Below are positions 57,554 through 64,000 of a stretch of DNA of 64,000 nt, piece after piece. The notes beneath the pieces were generated by a model. That model did not search any database. It was not told where the DNA came from and saw only the letters and a program-made list of their open reading frames with translations. Made by a program: the position numbers and the translations under genes. This DNA is from JACVRW01 sp963821275 (lineage in GTDB: Bacteria; Actinomycetota; Thermoleophilia; Solirubrobacterales; Thermoleophilaceae). The stretch spans positions 558,001 through 622,000 of the forward strand of contig CAWGDF010000001.1 in NCBI GenBank assembly GCA_963821275.1. Reading direction: 5' to 3'. Position 1 is the stretch's first letter, and every line of letters starts with the position of its first letter.

Positions 57554-58235
57554 GTGAGCGATCTGTGGGTCACGCACCTGGGTCTCGTGCCCTACGGCGA
57601 GGGGCTCGCGCTGCAGGACGAGCTGCGCGAGCGCCGCCGGGCCGAGGAGCTCCCGGACCTGCTGCTCGTGCTCGAGCATCCACCGGTCTACACCCTGGGA
57701 AAGCGGACCGAGCCGTCCGACCTCCCCCTGGGAGAGGACTGGTATCGCGCCCGGGGAATCGACGTCTGCCCGACGGATCGCGGCGGGCGTGTTACCTACC
57801 ACGGCCCCGGCCAGCTGGTGGCCTATCCGATCATGGCCATCGACCGCGTCGCCGACTTCGTGCACACCATGGAGCAGGCCATCGTGGACGCGCTGGGCGA
57901 CGAGGGGATCGACGCCGAGGTGCGCGAGACGCCGCTTGACGGGCGTCTGGACCGGTGACGCCAAGATCGCGTCCATTGGGGTACGGGTGTCCGGCGGCGT
58001 GACCACGCACGGGCTGGCGGTCAACGTCGACAACGACGTCGAGCCCTTCAGCTGGATCGTTCCCTGTGGCATCGACCAGGTGCAGATGACGTCGGTCGCG
58101 GCGGAGACGGGCCGCGAGAACTCGCTGCCATGCTTCCGGCGGCGGCTGGCCTACCGCTTCGCTTCGGCGTTCGGGCGCCGCCAGCGGCTGGTGTCGTCCC
58201 GACGGGTGCTCGAGCGCGAGGTCGTCGCGGCGTGA
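57554..58235 (+). pseudogene. lipB: Octanoyltransferase LipB, split by a one-base frameshift
   Basis: Transfers octanoate from acyl-carrier protein to lipoyl domains, the step before LipA. The first frame gives LVLEHPPVYTLGKRTEPSD and RGGRVTYHGPGQLVAYPI, then ends prematurely at TGA 57956. A one-base shift near 57938 (CCGCTTGACGG) restores LTGVWTGDAKIASIGVRVS (catalytic Lys), GVTTHGLAVNVDND and IVPCGIDQVQMTS (catalytic Cys) up to TGA 58235. The truncated product would lack both catalytic residues. The intact lipA is coupled by GTGA. In a genome using lipoylated E2 a sequence error is likely. Confidence 0.88.
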
Positions 58236-59191
58236 GCACCCGCTCCCGCGCGCACCCGGGGGGCGCCCGCGTCCTGCAGATGGGCGAGGTGCGGCCCTTC
58301 CGCGACCGGAAGCCCGAGTGGTTCAAGCGACCGGCGCCCGGCGGCCCGAACTACCGCGAGCTGCGGACGATGATCGAGGGCCAGGGACTGCATACCGTCT
58401 GCCAGGAGGCGGCCTGCCCCAACATCGGCGAGTGCTGGGAGCGCGGCACGGCCACGTTCATGATCCTGGGGGACACCTGCACGCGCCGCTGCGGCTTCTG
58501 CAACGTCAAGACCGGGAAGCCCACCCACACCGACCCGCTGGAGCCGCTGCGGGTGGCGCAGTCGGTCAAGCGGATGGGCCTGCGTCACGCGGTGGTGACG
58601 AGCGTCGACCGCGACGACCTGCCGGACCTCGGCTCGACCGCGTTCGTCGGGGTGATCCGCTCGATCCGCCGCCTGGCCCCTGACTGCAGGGTCGAGGTGC
58701 TGACCCCCGACTTCCGTGGCGAGGAGATGCCGCTCGCCCGCGTGATCGCCGAGCGGCCGGATGTCTTCAACCACAACGTGGAGACCGTCCCGCGGCTCTA
58801 CCCCCTGGCACGGCGCGGCTCGCGCTTCCTTCGCTCGTGTCGGGTGCTGCGCAACGCGAAGGAGATGGGCGGCGACGAGGTGGTCACGAAGTCCGGCCTG
58901 ATGACCGGCCTGGGCGAGACCAAGGAGGAGCTGCTGGAGGCCTTCGCGCTCCTGCGCGAGCACGGCGTCCAGGTGCTCACCGTGGGCCAGTACCTGCGCC
59001 CCACCCGCGACCACCTTCCCGTCGTGCGCTACTGGCACCCGGAGGAGTTCGCCGAGCTGGAGCGGGAGGCAAACCGGCTGGGCTTCGACTCGGTGGCTGC
59101 CGGGCCGCTCGTCCGCTCGAGCTACCACGCCGACCAGACGCTCGAGCAGGCCCGGGGCGAGGCCGGTGTCGCCGCCGCGGCGAGCGCCTGA
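58232..59191 (+). CDS. lipA: Lipoyl synthase
   Basis: Radical-SAM enzyme that inserts two sulfurs into octanoyl groups on E2 or GcvH. It has 319 residues. The auxiliary cluster motif CQEAACPNIGEC (C-x4-C-x5-C) precedes the radical-SAM motif CTRRCGFC (C-x3-C-x2-C). VTSVDRDDLPDLGS and GLMTGLGET are typical, and the C-terminus contains the SSYHAD Ser ligand. The GTG start overlaps the lipB stop. It supplies the cofactor for the E2 at 34345. Confidence 0.95.
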   Translation: MSTRSRAHPGGARVLQMGEVRPFRDRKPEWFKRPAPGGPNYRELRTMIEGQGLHTVCQEAACPNIGECWERGTATFMILGDTCTRRCGFCNVKTGKPTHTDPLEPLRVAQSVKRMGLRHAVVTSVDRDDLPDLGSTAFVGVIRSIRRLAPDCRVEVLTPDFRGEEMPLARVIAERPDVFNHNVETVPRLYPLARRGSRFLRSCRVLRNAKEMGGDEVVTKSGLMTGLGETKEELLEAFALLREHGVQVLTVGQYLRPTRDHLPVVRYWHPEEFAELEREANRLGFDSVAAGPLVRSSYHADQTLEQARGEAGVAAAASA

Positions 59192-60170
59192 GCAGGGCCG
59201 TCTATGGATCGCCGCGGCAGTCGCGCTGCTGGCCGCCGGAGGCGCGGTGGCCGTGCTGGCCGCGCGTGACGCCCAGTCGGGCGGCAGCCAGCGCTGGCGC
59301 GCACTGGCCCCGCCGCCGCTCGAGCGGACCGAGGTCGCCGCCGCACGCATCGGTCGCCGGATCTACGTCGTCGGCGGGTTCGAACGCCGCAGCGGAGAGA
59401 CCACCGCAGCCACCGAGCGCTACGACATCCGCCACGACCGCTGGTCGCGGGCCCGGCCGATGCCGCTGGCGCTCAACCACCCGACGGCGGTCGCCCATCG
59501 CGGGCGCCTGTACGTGCACGGCGGCTACCAAGCAGCCCGAGACCTCGCGCGACCCACCGCGGCGCTCCTCGAGTACGACCCCCGGCGGCGGCGCTGGCGA
59601 CGGCTGCCCTCCTCGCCCACACCGCGGGCTGCGCACGCACTGGCGGCGATCGACGGGCGGCTGTACGCGGCGGGCGGCGCGAACGACACCGGGTCGCTGA
59701 ACACCCTCGAGGTCTACGACATCCGTCGCCGGCGCTGGCGCCGTGGCCCGAGCTTCCCCGGTCCGGCGCGCAACCACACGACGGGGGTGGCCTCCGGCGG
59801 GAGGTTCTACGTGCTGGCCGGGCGGGACGCGGGCAACTATGCGACCGCCGAGCGCTACGACCCCGACCGCCGCAGGTGGGAGCGGCTGCCCGACCTGAGC
59901 ACCCCCCGCGGCGGCATCGCCTCGGTGCGGCTGCCCGACCACAGGATCGTCGTCTTTGGAGGCGAGGATCTGACACCGGGCGGGACCACGATCCGCCAGG
60001 TGGAGCTGTTCGATCCCCGGCGCCGGCGCTGGCGCCGGCTCCCGGACATGCGCACGCCGCGGCACGGCCTCGGTGGTGCGGGCCTCGGCGGCCGCGTGTT
60101 CGCCATCCAGGGCGGTGTGCGACCCGGGTTCTCGTTCTCGAACGCGATCGAGACACTCCGCGTGCGCTGA
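59166..60170 (+). CDS. Kelch-repeat protein, membrane-anchored or secreted
   Basis: A 334-residue protein with one N-terminal hydrophobic segment (LWIAAAVALLAAGGAVAVLAA) and about five kelch repeats, each with the hallmark Gly-Gly (IYVVGGF, LYVHGGY, LYAAGGA, IVVFGGE) followed by a Tyr-Asp and Arg-rich WRRLP motif. It probably forms a beta-propeller outside the membrane, binding carbohydrate or protein. The start overlaps the lipA end by 26 bp in another frame and lacks a Shine-Dalgarno. It ends directly before the rhomboid gene. Confidence 0.82.
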   Translation: MSPPRRAPEQGRLWIAAAVALLAAGGAVAVLAARDAQSGGSQRWRALAPPPLERTEVAAARIGRRIYVVGGFERRSGETTAATERYDIRHDRWSRARPMPLALNHPTAVAHRGRLYVHGGYQAARDLARPTAALLEYDPRRRRWRRLPSSPTPRAAHALAAIDGRLYAAGGANDTGSLNTLEVYDIRRRRWRRGPSFPGPARNHTTGVASGGRFYVLAGRDAGNYATAERYDPDRRRWERLPDLSTPRGGIASVRLPDHRIVVFGGEDLTPGGTTIRQVELFDPRRRRWRRLPDMRTPRHGLGGAGLGGRVFAIQGGVRPGFSFSNAIETLRVR

Positions 60171-60956
60171 GTGTTCCCCCTCAAGGACAACATCCCCCAC
60201 CGGCGGACGCCGATCCTGACCCTCGCCATCATCGTGGCGTGCTGCCTCGTCTACTTCGTGTTCGAGGGCGGCCTCTGGAACCTGGGCGAGAAGGGCGACG
60301 AGCGCGTGCTCGAGTTCGGCGCGATCCCCTTCGAGATCACGCACCCGGGCTCCGACTGCGGCGTCGACGCGGCCAGCGGTCAGGTCGTCTGCGAGACCCA
60401 GGCCGGAGTCCAGGGGGAGGCCCCGGAGCAGGCCCCCTGGTGGGTCACCGTGTTCACCTCGATGTTCATGCACGGGAGCCTGCTCCACCTGGGCGGGAAC
60501 ATGCTGTTCCTCTGGATCTTCGGCGGGAACATCGAGGACTCCATGGGGCGCGGGCGCTTCGTGGTCTTCTACCTGCTCGGGGGCGTCGCCGCGCTCTTGG
60601 CCCAGGTGGCGATCGACCCCGACGCCACCGTCCCCACGGTCGGAGCGAGCGGCGCGATAGCCGCGGTGCTCGGGGGCTACGCGGTCCTGTATCCGCGGGC
60701 TCGGGTGATCACGCTGATCTTCATCATCATCATCTTCACGATCGTCGAGCTGCCCGCGCTGGTCGTGCTCGGGCTGTGGTTCCTGCTCCAGCTGCTCTAC
60801 GGCGCGAGCGATCTGGCCGAGCCGCTCGGCGGCAGCGGAGGAGTGGCCTACTTCGCCCACATCGGCGGCTTCATCTTCGGCCTGGTGCTGATCAAGCTGT
60901 TCGCGAACCGTGTGCACGAGGACTACGACACCCGTAGCCGGCTGCCGGTGTACTGA
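60171..60956 (+). CDS. Rhomboid-family intramembrane serine protease
   Basis: A 261-residue polytopic protease. The catalytic Ser is in VGASGAIAAVLGGYAVLYP (about 160-178), and the partner His in AYFAHIGGFIFGL (about 226-238). FTSMFMHGSLLHLGGNMLFLWIFG contains the His/Asn oxyanion residues of TM2. A 70-residue loop after TM1 is larger than usual. It cleaves single-pass membrane proteins; substrates are unknown. GTG start, immediately following the kelch gene stop. Confidence 0.92.
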   Translation: MFPLKDNIPHRRTPILTLAIIVACCLVYFVFEGGLWNLGEKGDERVLEFGAIPFEITHPGSDCGVDAASGQVVCETQAGVQGEAPEQAPWWVTVFTSMFMHGSLLHLGGNMLFLWIFGGNIEDSMGRGRFVVFYLLGGVAALLAQVAIDPDATVPTVGASGAIAAVLGGYAVLYPRARVITLIFIIIIFTIVELPALVVLGLWFLLQLLYGASDLAEPLGGSGGVAYFAHIGGFIFGLVLIKLFANRVHEDYDTRSRLPVY

Positions 60957-61138
60957 TGGGCCGCACGGTGGCGCTGGGAGGCAGCCTGGTCCTCATCTGC
61001 CTGCTCGCCGCGCTCACCATCCAGGTGGCGGCGGCCGAGGGCATCGACATACTCGTTGTCGTGTCACTGATCGTTCTGGCGCTGCTCGGCTTCGGGGTGC
61101 TGGGCGCGCTGACGACGCCACCCCCGCCGGATGAGTAG
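60956..61138 (+). CDS. Small two-helix membrane protein
   Basis: A 60-residue protein consisting of two hydrophobic helices (about 6-26 and 30-51) and a proline-rich acidic tail. Start ATG overlaps the rhomboid stop (TGATG), and its end overlaps the next gene by 8 bp, so it is cotranslated. Function unknown; a role with the rhomboid is only a positional guess. Confidence 0.6.
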   Translation: MGRTVALGGSLVLICLLAALTIQVAAAEGIDILVVVSLIVLALLGFGVLGALTTPPPPDE

Positions 61139-62198
61139 CTCTCCCGCTCCGCCTGCTGTGCCCAGCTCGGCCGCCCGGCGCGCCGGTGGCACACCGCTGA
61201 GTGGCGGCCCCCGCCGCCGTCGCCGGCGGCGCAGGCGAGGCTGGCTGATCGCCGCGCTGGCGCTACTGCTCGCGCCCGTCGCGGTGGGCGCCGCCGCCTA
61301 CCTCTCCTTCAGGGCCGAGGAGGGCTCCGAGCACGCGTCTGCAGCGCCCCTCGCGGTCGACCCCGCGCCGCCGTCGCCGTTGCCCGACGAGGCCCCCCCG
61401 CCGGCTCCACTCACGACGGCCGACCCCGTGCCCCAGGTGCCGCTGGCGGGCGTCGATGCTTTCCACGTCCCCTTCCGCAGACCGCCGCGAGCGGCGCTGG
61501 TGTTCGACGTGCGGACCGGCGACGTGCTCTGGCGACGGCGTCCACTCGAGCGGGTGGCCATCGCGAGCCTCACCAAGCTCATGACCGCACTGCTGGTGGT
61601 CGAGCGCACGCGGCCGAACGACCCGGTGCGGATAACCCGGGCCGCGCTTCGCTACAGCGGTTCGGGAGTAGGGCTGCTTCCGCGCGGGCGGCGGGTGCGC
61701 CTGGAGACCCTGCTCAACGGCCTCCTGCTGGTGTCGGGCAACGACGCGGCGATCGCCCTCGCCGTGCACATGTCGGGGAACGAGCGCCGCTTCGTGCGCG
61801 CGATGAACCGCCAGGCGCGGCGCTGGGGCCTCAGCTGCACCCACTTCGTCTCGTCACACGGTCTCGAGTACGGCAACCGCTCCTGCGCGCGCGACATAGC
61901 GGTGCTCACCCGTTTGGCCATGAGCAAGCGCAGGATCCGTCGCATCGCCCGCCGCAACCAGGTCGACTTCCACTTCCCGGTCAAGGGCGGCCGCCTGTAC
62001 CTGACCGGCCACAACCCTCTGCAGCGGCTCGGCTACCGGGGAACCATCGGGCTCAAGACCGGCTTCAACAACGAGGCGGGCCGCTGTTTCGTGGGCGTGG
62101 TCAGGCGCGGGGGACGAACGCTCGCGGTGGTGCTGCTGAACTCGCGCGACCCGTCGAAGCAGGCGCCGCGGCTGCTGGACGCGGCCTTCGCGACGTAG
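61131..62198 (+). CDS. D-alanyl-D-alanine carboxypeptidase (penicillin-binding protein)
   Basis: A 355-residue S11-family peptidase that trims peptidoglycan pentapeptides. The N-terminus is Arg-rich with one TM (about 37-60) and a Pro-rich linker. The active-site motifs are SLTK (about 146-149), SGN (about 203-205) and KTG (about 308-310). It is anchored outside the membrane by its N-terminal helix; there is no obvious C-terminal amphipathic anchor. Cotranslated with the upstream small protein. Confidence 0.93.
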   Translation: MSSSPAPPAVPSSAARRAGGTPLSGGPRRRRRRRRRGWLIAALALLLAPVAVGAAAYLSFRAEEGSEHASAAPLAVDPAPPSPLPDEAPPPAPLTTADPVPQVPLAGVDAFHVPFRRPPRAALVFDVRTGDVLWRRRPLERVAIASLTKLMTALLVVERTRPNDPVRITRAALRYSGSGVGLLPRGRRVRLETLLNGLLLVSGNDAAIALAVHMSGNERRFVRAMNRQARRWGLSCTHFVSSHGLEYGNRSCARDIAVLTRLAMSKRRIRRIARRNQVDFHFPVKGGRLYLTGHNPLQRLGYRGTIGLKTGFNNEAGRCFVGVVRRGGRTLAVVLLNSRDPSKQAPRLLDAAFAT

Positions 62199-62216
62199 AG
62201 ATTCGATCCCGGCGCC

Positions 62217-62222
62217 TACCAT
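62217..62222 (+). promoter_or_regulatory. Putative -10 element (TACCAT) of tRNA-Ala(UGC)
   Basis: CTACCATG lies 9 nt before the tRNA, the same hexamer as before the second tRNA-Ala at 63053, which supports it as the shared promoter element. Confidence 0.45.
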
Positions 62223-62231
62223 GTGGCGAAC

Positions 62232-62304
62232 GGGGCCATAGCTCAGTTGGGAGAGCGCGTCGCTTGCACCGACGAGGTCGCCGGTTCGAATCCGGCTGGC
62301 TCCA
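62232..62304 (+). tRNA. tRNA-Ala (anticodon UGC)
   Basis: A complete cloverleaf: acceptor GGGGCCA/TGGCTCC with A73, D-arm GCTC...GAGC, anticodon stem CGTCG/CGACG with loop CTTGCAC (anticodon TGC), and T-arm CCGGTTCGAATCCGG. CCA is not encoded. Confidence 0.95.
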
Positions 62305-62367
62305 TCTCTCCCTAGCGGCGCAGCTTCACGCTCAGCACCTCACCCTCGCCCGGCTGCATCTCCTGAG

Positions 62368-62973
62368 CTAGTCGAAGTCGAAGTCGCGCGGCGGCTTCTG
62401 CTCGAACCAGAGCCGGTCGTGCTCCGGCGTCTCCTGGAGGAAGTCCGGCGTGTCCTCGAGGACGTCGCCGTCGGCGCTCTCCTGGTCCTCCGCGGCGGGC
62501 TGGTCCGCGGCGGGCTCGTCCTCCTCGAACCAGGAGTCGACCTGCTCATCGCGCGGCTCGGGCGCCGCCACGTCCTTGGGCTCCTCGGCCAGGGCCGCCT
62601 GAGTGCCCGGCTCCTCGGAAGGCGCCGGCTCGCCGAGACTCTCCTCCTCGGGCTCGTCCTCGAGGGCCAGCGACGCGTGATCGACGAACTCCGTCGGCGC
62701 CTCGGGAGCGTTCTCGTCCACGACGGCGGACTCGGCTACCTCGGGATCCGCGGCAGCCTCCTCAACGACGGGCTCGTCAGCGACCGCCTCGTCGGCGACT
62801 GCCTCGTCGGCGACCTCCTCCGGCTCGCCGCCCTCCTCCTCGGGCTCCTGGGCGAGCTCGCGGCGAGCAGGCCCGAGCGCCTCCTCCTCCTGTTGCTCGA
62901 GCTCTTCCTCCGGGGCGCCGTGCTTGCGCCTGAGGTCAAGATGCTCCCGGATGGCGTCGTCGAGGACCCCCAT
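62368..62973 (-). CDS. Acidic protein with helical N-terminus, unknown function
   Basis: A 201-residue protein. Residues 1-25 (VLDDAIREHLDLRRKHG) form an amphipathic helix; the rest is highly acidic and low-complexity, including a tandem EAVADEAVADEPVVEE, and ends in a Phe/Asp-rich tail (LWFEQKPPRDFDFD). The start ATG at 62973 has a TACAGT hexamer 8 nt upstream and no Shine-Dalgarno. It lies between two tRNA-Ala genes on the opposite strand. I do not assign a function. Confidence 0.6.
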   Translation of the reverse strand: MGVLDDAIREHLDLRRKHGAPEEELEQQEEEALGPARRELAQEPEEEGGEPEEVADEAVADEAVADEPVVEEAAADPEVAESAVVDENAPEAPTEFVDHASLALEDEPEEESLGEPAPSEEPGTQAALAEEPKDVAAPEPRDEQVDSWFEEDEPAADQPAAEDQESADGDVLEDTPDFLQETPEHDRLWFEQKPPRDFDFD

Positions 62974-62981
62974 CCGGCGGA

Positions 62982-62987
62982 ACTGTA
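62982..62987 (-). promoter_or_regulatory. Putative -10 element (TACAGT) of the 62368-62973 gene
   Basis: Minus-strand TACAGT ends 8 nt before the ATG, the same hexamer and spacing as before the PDH operon. Confidence 0.4.
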
Positions 62988-63052
62988 CCGAGGCGGGCAT
63001 CAGGTGTTCCGCCAGCCCGCGGACGGCGGCGGCGGACGGCAGGGCCGCCGCT

Positions 63053-63058
63053 ACCATG
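63053..63058 (+). promoter_or_regulatory. Putative -10 element (TACCAT) of tRNA-Ala(CGC)
   Basis: CTACCATG lies 11 nt before the tRNA and is identical to the element of the first tRNA-Ala gene. Confidence 0.45.
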
Positions 63059-63069
63059 GGGTCGGCCGC

Positions 63070-63142
63070 GGGGCTATAGCTCAGCTGGAAGAGCGCCTGG
63101 ATCGCACCCAGGAGGTCGCCGGTTCGAGTCCGGCTAGCTCCA
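63070..63142 (+). tRNA. tRNA-Ala (anticodon CGC)
   Basis: Cloverleaf with acceptor GGGGCTA/TAGCTCC and A73, D-arm GCTC...GAGC, anticodon stem CCTGG/CCAGG with loop ATCGCAC (anticodon CGC), and T-arm CCGGTTCGAGTCCGG. CCA is not encoded. Confidence 0.95.
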
Positions 63143-63288
63143 TCAAAATACCTGCATATTCCGTAGAAACGTCTTGCCGCGAGGCGGCCTGAAGTCCCCA
63201 GGAGGCCGCTCTACTGAATACTCGGAAGCGGCGGTCCTGATCGGCCGAGGTTTGACTGCGCCGCCTTCTTTGGTCGAAAGGAGCAGCG

Positions 63289-63650
63289 AGCGCGGCCTGG
63301 GTCGGGAAGAAGCTGCCGACCGAGGCCGAATGGGAGCTGGCAGCCCGCGCCGGCCTCGCCGGCGCTACCTACACCTGGGGGGACGCTCCCGAGAAGGAGG
63401 GGCAGCAGCTGGCCAACTACTGGCACGGCGATTTCCCCTGGACGCCGGAGCGGGGTTACGGGACAACGCCTCCGGTGGGCTCCTACCCGCCCAACGGCTT
63501 CGGCCTCATCGACACGGCCGGAAATGTCTGGGAGTGGACGAGCGACTGGTACCACGATGGCTACGACCCCGCCAATCCGCGAGGCGGCAGCAGCGAAGAG
63601 AGCTACGACCAGGCGCGCATGCCGACCTTCGGGCCCGCATCCCTACGCAG
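63289..63650 (+). pseudogene. Fragment of a formylglycine-generating enzyme/SUMF1-type domain
   Basis: An open frame without a plausible start reads AWVGKKLPTEAEWELAARAG, YTWGD, VGSYPPNGFGLIDTAGNVWEWTSDWYHDGYDP and SSEESYDQ, the middle of the FGE-sulfatase domain. The upstream half (including the usual VSWEDA-YC) is missing and the end is replaced by unrelated sequence in the same frame that runs into the next gene. It begins about 150 bp after a tRNA-Ala gene, which fits a recombination scar. The fragment is unlikely to be functional. Confidence 0.75.
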
Positions 63651-63702
63651 CGGTAGGGTTTCCCAACCCAGCCGGAAGGCGGCCCCTACGAAAGCTGGCC
63701 TG

Positions 63703-64000
63703 ATGCCGAATCTTCGCGCGCTGCTGGCGCTGGCTCTCGCCGCGGGTGCCCTCCTACCCGCCTGCGGCGACCAGAAGGAGGCGGACAACCATCCGGCCCG
63801 CGCGCGGCTGATCGACCGCGATCCCGATAACGCCGAGCGGCCCAGGCTGGTACTGGGCTCGAAGGGCTTCACGGAGCAGCTGATCCTGGTGGAGATCTAC
63901 TCGCAGGCGCTCGAGGCCGCCGGCTACCGGGTGCAGCGCGGACGTGAGGTGCCGAGCGAGCGCGCGGCGCTGGCGCCGCTGAGGAGCGGTGAGATCGACG
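63703..64000 (+). CDS. Osmoprotectant (glycine betaine/choline-type) ABC substrate-binding lipoprotein, 5' part
   Basis: The gene runs off the window after about 99 codons. The N-terminus is a signal peptide with lipobox (LLALALAAGALLPAC). RLVLGSKGFTEQLILVEIYSQALEAAGYRVQR matches the OpuC/ProX-like family that binds quaternary amines. No clear Shine-Dalgarno precedes the ATG at 63703; the frame is continuous with the upstream FGE fragment, so an upstream start cannot be excluded. The permease and ATPase would lie beyond the window. Confidence 0.85.
   Translation, partial: MPNLRALLALALAAGALLPACGDQKEADNHPARARLIDRDPDNAERPRLVLGSKGFTEQLILVEIYSQALEAAGYRVQRGREVPSERAALAPLRSGEID

Noticed and set aside
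62760..62830. Short tandem repeats resembling a CRISPR
   Set aside because: They are in-frame codon repeats for an acidic EAVADE-type segment, without spacers or direct-repeat structure.

Overview
The window looks like a chromosomal segment of a very GC-rich actinobacterium, most likely class Thermoleophilia (Solirubrobacterales-like). The reasons are strong G/C third-position bias, an actinobacterial-type inositol-phosphate synthase beside a CDP-alcohol phosphotransferase, a TPP-riboswitch thiOSG operon, PucR-type regulation, and several secreted families I associate with this lineage. The lineage call is inference. No phage, plasmid, IS or CRISPR structure was seen.

Layout. 1-5.6 kb: FKBP C-terminus, then a minus-strand operon (endonuclease III, DMT exporter, GT-C-like membrane protein), divergent from an alpha/beta hydrolase and a polytopic membrane protein. 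5.8-8.5 kb: PAP2-family protein, phosphatidylinositol-phosphate synthase-like protein and Ino1, a probable phosphatidylinositol module. 8.5-12.7 kb: nitrilase, a GT4-PHP fusion, a degenerate uracil-DNA-glycosylase-like protein and two small proteins. 12.7-19.5 kb: RNA methyltransferase, ArgF, cupredoxin, and thiO-thiS-thiG behind a TPP riboswitch. 19.7-26.3 kb: three secreted clan-A glycosidase-like proteins, thiE and lipoamide dehydrogenase. 26.3-31.2 kb: an accessory stretch of secreted or anchored proteins, two of them broken by several frameshifts. 31.2-36.7 kb: PDH E1alpha-E1beta-E2, a LOG protein and an apparent isocitrate lyase remnant. 36.7-43.1 kb (minus): phospholipase D, ferritin, an enolase-GNAT fusion, a class III aminotransferase and an APC permease. 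43.1-53.1 kb: a polyamine uptake and catabolism locus (PotABCD, omega-aminotransferase, PucR regulator, alanine dehydrogenase, aminobutyraldehyde-type dehydrogenase). 53.1-64 kb: HD hydrolase, two sulfatase-fold secreted proteins, lipB/lipA, kelch, rhomboid, D,D-carboxypeptidase, two tRNA-Ala genes, a formylglycine-generating-enzyme fragment and the start of a betaine-binding lipoprotein.

How it fits together. Lipoate synthesis (LipB, LipA) serves the lipoylated E2 encoded here together with E1 and E3. The Pot transporter feeds an aminotransferase/aldehyde dehydrogenase pair, and alanine dehydrogenase can recycle the alanine that pyruvate-dependent transamination produces. ThiO, ThiS, ThiG and ThiE cover the thiazole branch and its coupling to HMP-PP, and TPP is the cofactor of E1.

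Two patterns run through the window. First, many genes lack a Shine-Dalgarno and instead have a TANNNT hexamer 6-9 nt before the start codon, which suggests leaderless transcription; three divergent pairs separated by only 24-26 bp have such hexamers overlapping in one TA. Second, several genes (pucR, lipB, two accessory genes, the aceA remnant) carry one-base frameshifts, some in G runs, so assembly or read errors must be considered beside real decay. No stretch over 300 bp lacks a gene or a recognisable gene remnant.
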